Assembly (NCBI GenBank): GCA_946619805.1
Contig: CAMOMM010000012.1
Location: 1 to 10,348, forward strand
DNA from: an uncultured Bacillota bacterium
GTDB taxonomy: Bacteria > Bacillota_I > Bacilli_A > Erysipelotrichales > Erysipelotrichaceae
Length of the DNA: 10,348 bases
Direction: 5' to 3'
Shown here: positions 7,244-10,348 of the stretch, piece after piece
Layout: the number at the start of each line of letters is the position of its first letter
Position numbering within the stretch: the stretch's first letter is position 1
Position numbers and translations under genes: made by a program
Notes under the pieces: model-generated
What the model was told of the DNA's origin: nothing
Databases searched by the model: none
Seen by the model: the letters and a program-made list of their open reading frames with translations, nothing else

Positions 7244-8515
7244 TTAATTGCCTTTTAAAGCAGCAGAAGTGTTGGCGTAGAAGGCTTCAACAGCCTGTTC
7301 AACAGATACGTTTTCACCGTCTAATACAGCTGTACGGATCATCTTCTGGATTTCATCTCTGACAGCGTTGCTTCCCGGGCAGGCTCTTAACCAACCCATG
7401 CAGTCTGCCTGTTCAGTCATGGCCTTGGCAGCCAGATCGTTAGCAGCGTATTCCTTGTATATGGCAGTGTCATAAGCAGCCTTGTAGCTAGGAATTGTGT
7501 TGAATCCTGCAGCCCAGGCAGCAGATACTTCTGCACTTGCATAGTAGTTCAGGAACTTGAAGCAGGCTTCCTGCTTTGCATCAGTAGTCTTGAAGATGAC
7601 ATATCCACCACCCCAGTTAGGAATGTACTTATGAGTTCCTTCCTGTGGGATTGGAGCGATACCAGCTTCAAACTTGCCATCGTTCATCAAGGCATATGAA
7701 GCACCGGCACTTGAACCGATGTATGCTGGTAATTCGCCGCTGGCGAATGGTACTGAACAGTAGGTGTTGGTTTCCTTCAGTGTGAAGTAACCAGCCTTGC
7801 AGTTGTCAACATACCACTGTAATAACTTGGTTGTTTCTTCCTTTGGCCAGCCGATCTCCTTCTTATCCATGTCGATGTAGGTGAAGCCTCTCTGAGTCAT
7901 GATGTCCTGGAAGTCATCAAGTTCATCATCCATTGAGAAGCCAGCCTTGCCAGTGTGTTCGTAGCAGACCTTGGCGTTGTAGAGGAGTTCATCCCAGGTT
8001 GTAGGAGCCTTCAGGTTGAGCTCATCAAATAAAGTCTTGTTATAGAAGTAAACCTGTGAACTGGATGAGATTGGGAACAGATAAGCGCCGCCCAGCTGGG
8101 TGCATTCTTCATAAGTTTCACCGATCATGGAGTTTTTCCAGTTTTCCATTGAGCCATATTCTTTCTCGATGTAAGGGGTCATGTCAACGATCAGATCGTC
8201 AGCCAGATATTCTACTGCGTCAGTAGCGTATCTTGAAACGAAGTCAGGACCATTGCCGTTTCTCAAAGCCATAGCCAGATTGCTGTCATAGTCAGTATAA
8301 GGCTTCTGCTCTCCAACAACGATAATTTCACTCTGTGACTTATTGAAGCCGTCAATGATCTTATTGAGAGCTTCAAGATGCTGGTCAGTCAGAGTGTGCC
8401 AGAATGTGATTGTGATAGGACCAGTTGGTTCCTCTTCTTTCTTTCCGCCATTGCCACATGCAGTCATGGACAGAGTAAGAAGAGCAACAAGAACTAATGT
8501 GATAAGTTTTTTCAT
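7244..8515 (-). CDS. Extracellular solute-binding lipoprotein, UgpB-like (ABC importer)
   Basis: A 423-residue lipoprotein of solute-binding protein family 1. Residues 1-19 are a lipoprotein signal peptide (MKKLITLVLV ... LSMTA) with the lipidated cysteine at C20, followed by a charged linker. The mature part starts with ITITFWHTL, the FWH opening typical of UgpB and relatives. Other UgpB-like blocks are SSSSQVYFYNKTLF, TTWDEL, GSSAGASYAL, NWGGGY, AAYDTAIYKEY and LRACPGSNAVRDE near the end, the last corresponding to the arginine-bearing ligand segment of UgpB. It should capture the substrate outside the membrane and deliver it to the two permeases. The ATG at 8515 has AAAGGAG ten bases upstream and a sigma-A promoter about 90 bp before. 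A glycerol 3-phosphate or glycerophosphodiester ligand is plausible; other sugars or phosphoesters cannot be excluded. Confidence 0.93.
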   Translation of the reverse strand: MKKLITLVLVALLTLSMTACGNGGKKEEEPTGPITITFWHTLTDQHLEALNKIIDGFNKSQSEIIVVGEQKPYTDYDSNLAMALRNGNGPDFVSRYATDAVEYLADDLIVDMTPYIEKEYGSMENWKNSMIGETYEECTQLGGAYLFPISSSSQVYFYNKTLFDELNLKAPTTWDELLYNAKVCYEHTGKAGFSMDDELDDFQDIMTQRGFTYIDMDKKEIGWPKEETTKLLQWYVDNCKAGYFTLKETNTYCSVPFASGELPAYIGSSAGASYALMNDGKFEAGIAPIPQEGTHKYIPNWGGGYVIFKTTDAKQEACFKFLNYYASAEVSAAWAAGFNTIPSYKAAYDTAIYKEYAANDLAAKAMTEQADCMGWLRACPGSNAVRDEIQKMIRTAVLDGENVSVEQAVEAFYANTSAALKGN

Positions 8516-8545
8516 GCTAAAAATGCTCCTTTCCTTATCCTTTAT

Positions 8546-8574
8546 GTCAACGGGCTCCCTAATTCCCAGTTAAC
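8546..8574 (-). other. Leader hairpin in the operon 5' UTR
   Basis: The minus-strand RNA can pair GUUAAC-U-GGG with CCC-GUUGAC around a 10-nt loop: nine pairs including one G-U, with one bulged U. It sits about 30 nt upstream of the lipoprotein start and does not cover the ribosome binding site at 8532-8526. It could be an mRNA-protecting leader structure or, as DNA, an operator-like inverted repeat. It matches no riboswitch I know. Confidence 0.35.
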
Positions 8575-8610
8575 AACCATTAAGCTCTTAGATTAGATTT
8601 CTTACATATT

Positions 8611-8639
8611 ATCATAGCATTGTATGTAATTGTTTTCAA
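8611..8639 (-). promoter_or_regulatory. Sigma-A promoter of the transporter/hydrolase operon
   Basis: On the minus strand, TTGAAA (8639-8634) and TATGAT (8616-8611) are separated by 17 bp. Each matches five of six consensus bases, and a TG at 8619-8618 adds an extended -10. The predicted transcription start is near 8603, giving a leader of about 88 nt. No other comparable promoter is seen between the terminators and the lipoprotein gene. Confidence 0.75.
8625..8638. promoter_or_regulatory. cre-like site (candidate CcpA operator)
   Basis: TGTAATTGTTTTCA, read on the minus strand as TGAAAACAATTACA, fits the catabolite-response consensus TGWAANCGNTNWCA at every defined base except one of the central CG pair. 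It overlaps the -35 box and spacer of the operon promoter, where CcpA binding would block RNA polymerase. The central CG is normally well kept, so this is only a candidate. Confidence 0.35.
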
Positions 8640-8664
8640 TCAGTTCCTGAAATGGACATTACTG

Positions 8665-8740
8665 ATACCGGTAACTCAATGACCGCAGAATTACCAGTAA
8701 ACATTCAAATACACAGAATGCCGGACGTATTTCAGCATTC
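8665..8740. repeat. Short palindromes upstream of the operon promoter
   Basis: Minus-strand TTACTGGTAA (8700-8691) and TTACCGGTAT (8674-8665) share the box TTAC(T/C)GGTA, each nearly palindromic, 26 bp apart and 26-61 bp upstream of the -35. Farther up, GAATGC (8716-8721) and GCATTC (8735-8740) form an inverted repeat with a 13-bp gap. They could be operators for a regulator encoded elsewhere. Apart from these and a small palindrome TCACCCGGTGA at 8775-8785, I see nothing in the 8640-8844 stretch. Confidence 0.25.
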
Positions 8741-8844
8741 CATCAACAGAAAGACATCTTAACGCAATTGATGATCACCCGGTGAAACTTCAGTATGAAT
8801 ATCAGCTTTTCGAAATCTCTCCATGCCGGATACTAAAGACTGAC

Positions 8845-8881
8845 AAAAAAAAACCGGTCTGTAATGATTTACAGCCTGGTT
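8845..8881 (-). terminator. Second intrinsic terminator before the operon
   Basis: In minus-strand RNA a 13-position stem (AACCAGGCTGTAA with TTACAGACCGGTT, two mismatches) closes an ATCA loop and runs into nine consecutive U residues (complement of A 8845-8853). It lies about 16 bp after the first terminator and may back it up, isolating the operon from aspS readthrough. Confidence 0.72.
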
Positions 8882-8896
8882 ATTTTATGGGTATCC

Positions 8897-8925
8897 AAAA
8901 AAGGGATCGCTTCAGCAATCCCTTT
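8897..8925 (-). terminator. Intrinsic terminator of the aspS-side small RNA
   Basis: In minus-strand RNA AAAGGGATTGC and GCGATCCCTTT form an 11-bp stem with one U-G pair and a UGAA loop, followed at once by further U residues (six in a row, complement of A 8897-8902). It ends the structured RNA upstream and probably also aspS transcripts, since no other terminator lies between the aspS stop and this point. Confidence 0.82.
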
Positions 8926-9071
8926 ACCAAAAGTTTAAAGATCGTTTCCCTGTTATTCAGGTGGGTATCCTGTGAATAATTTTAGGATTCCTTTTTCAAG
9001 GCCTTCAACACCGTTATCCAACATCCGGATTCCCTTTAATCTCGTGTCGGAAATGCATGTACACTTCTGGC
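8897..9071 (-). ncRNA. Structured small RNA downstream of aspS, 6S RNA candidate
   Basis: A transcript of about 175 nt is bounded by a promoter at 9106-9078 and the terminator at 8925-8897. Its ends pair: CCAGAAGU (9070-9063) with ACUUUUGG (8934-8927), and UUAAAG (9039-9034) with the directly adjacent CUUUAA (8940-8935). Further in, GGAAUCC near 9033-9027 can pair with GGAUACC near 8970-8964 with one A-A mismatch. On the 3' side between these helices CCUG-AAUAA-CAGG (8961-8949) makes a small hairpin. A long closed rod with an open centre and a small 3'-side hairpin is the 6S RNA plan, and the size is close to the 190-200 nt of Bacillus 6S RNAs. In B. subtilis the 6S-1 gene bsrA lies in the aspS-yrvM interval, the same position relative to aspS. 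6S RNA binds and restrains the housekeeping RNA polymerase. An unrelated sRNA or aspS 3' UTR element remains possible; ssrS would be the name if confirmed. Confidence 0.5.
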
Positions 9072-9077
9072 ACTTTC

Positions 9078-9106
9078 ATTATAGCGCATTTCTCAGTCTT
9101 CAACAA
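9078..9106 (-). promoter_or_regulatory. Promoter overlapping the aspS 3' end
   Basis: A perfect TATAAT (9083-9078 on the minus strand) lies 17 bp from TTGTTG (9106-9101), a -35 matching three of six consensus bases. The -35 is inside the last codons of aspS. The expected start is near 9071, exactly where the 5' strand of the closing helix of the small RNA begins, which supports an independent RNA gene. Confidence 0.55.
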
Positions 9107-10348
9107 TCCTAATATGAAGTTCTTCCAGCTGTTTCTGATCAACTTTATCCGGTGCGTCGCTCATCGGGTCCTTGGCATTGGCATTCTTAGGGAAGGCAAT
9201 GACATCTCTGAGTGATTCGCTGCCGGTCAGGATCATGGCTACTCTGTCTAATCCCAGAGCTAAGCCGCCATGAGGAGGAGTGCCGTATTTCAGGGCATCG
9301 ATGAAGAAACCGAAACGGTCCTTGATCTGCTCATCGGTCAGACTTAACAGTTCGAAGATCTTCTGCTGCATGTTGCAGTCGTAGATTCTTAATGAACCGC
9401 CGCCCAGCTCATAGCCGTTGAGAACGATGTCATAGGCATAGGAACGGACTCTTTCCGGATCGCTGTCGAGATACTCGAGGTCCTCGTCCATCGGTCTGGT
9501 GAACGGATGGTGTTCGGAATAGTATCTGCCATCCTCTTCACTCCATTCAAACATCGGGAACTCGGTGATCCATAAAAAGTCAAAGGTTTCCGGATCATAC
9601 AGATGCAGAGTCTTGCCGAAGTGGCTTCTTAAGGCACCCAGGGCACTGCAGGTCTTGCGCCATTCACCGGAGACGATCATCACCAGATTGCCGTTCTTCA
9701 GATTCAGTCTGTCAGCCAGAGCCTTCTTTTCCTCTTCGCTGAAGAACTTTACGGCGCTGCCTTCCAGCGTGTCGTTTTCATACTTCAGGATGACCAGACC
9801 CTTAGCCCCGTTTTTCTTGGCCAGTTCGGTCAGCTTGTCCTGTTCCTTGCGGGTATAGATCTCGCAATGATCGGTAGTGATGGCCTTGATGGCTCCCTTG
9901 GCTGCAAGTCCTTCCGCAAAGGCCTTGAACTCGGAATTGCGGAAGATGTCGGTGACATCCTGCAGCTTCATTTCAAAACGGGTATCAGGCTTGTCTGAAC
10001 CGTACATGTTCATGGCATCAACATACTTGAAGCGTCTGAACGGTGTTTCGATGTCGATGTTCTTGACATCCTTCATGACCTTCTTAAGCAGGCCTTCCGT
10101 CAGTGTCAGAATCTCATCCTGGCTTAAGAAGCTTGTTTCAATGTCGAGCTGGGTGAAGTCCAGCTGTCTGTCAGCTCTCAAGTCCTCGTCACGGAAGCAT
10201 CTGGCTACCTGATAATATCTTTCAAAGCCGGCAACCATCAGCAGCTGCTTGAACTGCTGCGGAGATTGAGGTAAGGCATAAAAACAGCCTGGGTGAACAC
10301 GTGATGGAACAAGATAGTCTCTGGCTCCTTCTGGTGTGCTCTTGGCTA
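9093..10348 (-). CDS. aspS: Aspartyl-tRNA synthetase, C-terminal 417 residues (5' end outside window)
   Basis: The frame is open to the window edge at 10348 and encodes the last 417 of roughly 590 residues. It lacks the N-terminal anticodon-binding OB fold. The enzyme charges tRNA-Asp with aspartate in the cytoplasm. The first residues TPEGARDYLVPSR and FYALPQSPQQFKQLLM are the bacterial AspRS active-site entry, and ARCFRDEDLRADRQ is class II motif 2. A bacterial-type GAD insertion domain follows (DVTDIFRNSEF onward). Motif 3 is GLALGLDRVAMILTG, followed by LRDVIAFPKN. The motif 2 loop reads RQLDFTQ where RQPEFTQ is usual, and HPGCFYAL has Cys where Lys is common. Whether it is discriminating or also charges tRNA-Asn cannot be told here. 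The gene is followed by the small RNA and terminators, not by the transporter operon, so it is transcriptionally separate. Confidence 0.97.
   Translation of the reverse strand, partial: AKSTPEGARDYLVPSRVHPGCFYALPQSPQQFKQLLMVAGFERYYQVARCFRDEDLRADRQLDFTQLDIETSFLSQDEILTLTEGLLKKVMKDVKNIDIETPFRRFKYVDAMNMYGSDKPDTRFEMKLQDVTDIFRNSEFKAFAEGLAAKGAIKAITTDHCEIYTRKEQDKLTELAKKNGAKGLVILKYENDTLEGSAVKFFSEEEKKALADRLNLKNGNLVMIVSGEWRKTCSALGALRSHFGKTLHLYDPETFDFLWITEFPMFEWSEEDGRYYSEHHPFTRPMDEDLEYLDSDPERVRSYAYDIVLNGYELGGGSLRIYDCNMQQKIFELLSLTDEQIKDRFGFFIDALKYGTPPHGGLALGLDRVAMILTGSESLRDVIAFPKNANAKDPMSDAPDKVDQKQLEELHIRIVED

Noticed and set aside
8782..8979. 65-codon plus-strand open frame between aspS and the operon
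   Set aside because: It runs through both terminators and into the small RNA, has no ribosome binding site, and shows no recognisable protein features.
8897..9071. T-box or metabolite riboswitch controlling the operon
   Set aside because: No T-box AGGGUGGNACCGCG core and no riboswitch core that I know. The terminator is about 290 bp upstream of the operon's own promoter, so it cannot attenuate that operon's transcript.
1..10348. CRISPR arrays, insertion sequences, tRNA or rRNA genes
   Set aside because: No regularly spaced repeats, no transposase-like frame and no cloverleaf or rRNA sequence were seen.

Overview
The window looks like a chromosomal segment of a Bacillota (Firmicutes) member. 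Evidence is a bacterial-type AspRS gene, sigma-A promoters with TATAAT-like -10 boxes, strong GGAGG ribosome binding sites, a lipoprotein with a short Firmicute-style signal peptide, and a possible 6S RNA gene just downstream of aspS, as in Bacillus subtilis. Base composition is moderate (mid-40s % GC by eye). An Erysipelotrichia-type genome is plausible but not proven. All recognised protein genes lie on the minus strand, so the biological reading order is right to left.

Reading from the right: (1) 10348-9093 is the 3' two thirds of aspS, cut by the window edge. (2) 9092-8516 has no protein gene. It holds a promoter overlapping the aspS end, a structured RNA of about 175 nt closed by an intrinsic terminator (6S RNA candidate), a second terminator at 8881-8845, about 200 bp with only short palindromes, then a good sigma-A promoter with an overlapping cre-like site and an 88-nt leader. 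(3) 8515-33 is one seven-gene operon: a UgpB-like solute-binding lipoprotein, an RNase J-like metallo-beta-lactamase (MBL) fold hydrolase, a UgpC/MalK-type ATPase, two MalF/MalG-type permeases, and two tandem cytoplasmic proteins of the 5'-nucleotidase/metallophosphoesterase family. From the MBL gene onward the genes overlap or lie 1 to 14 bp apart. Only the lipoprotein gene is set off, by a 59-bp gap containing a strong RNA hairpin, a usual way to keep binding protein in excess.

The probable logic is uptake of a phosphorylated or phosphodiester solute by a CUT1-family importer, followed by hydrolysis in the cytoplasm by a phosphodiesterase-like MBL enzyme and two phosphoesterases. The binding protein resembles UgpB (glycerol 3-phosphate or glycerophosphodiesters). 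The nucleotidase-like proteins keep the aromatic pair that stacks a nucleobase in true 5'-nucleotidases, so a nucleotide-type substrate is also possible. All three hydrolases are altered at family-defining residues: both nucleotidases lack two ligands of metal site 1, and the MBL protein lacks the usual SGHA histidine. This makes the operon a candidate for an undescribed pathway, but the substrate cannot be read from the sequence.
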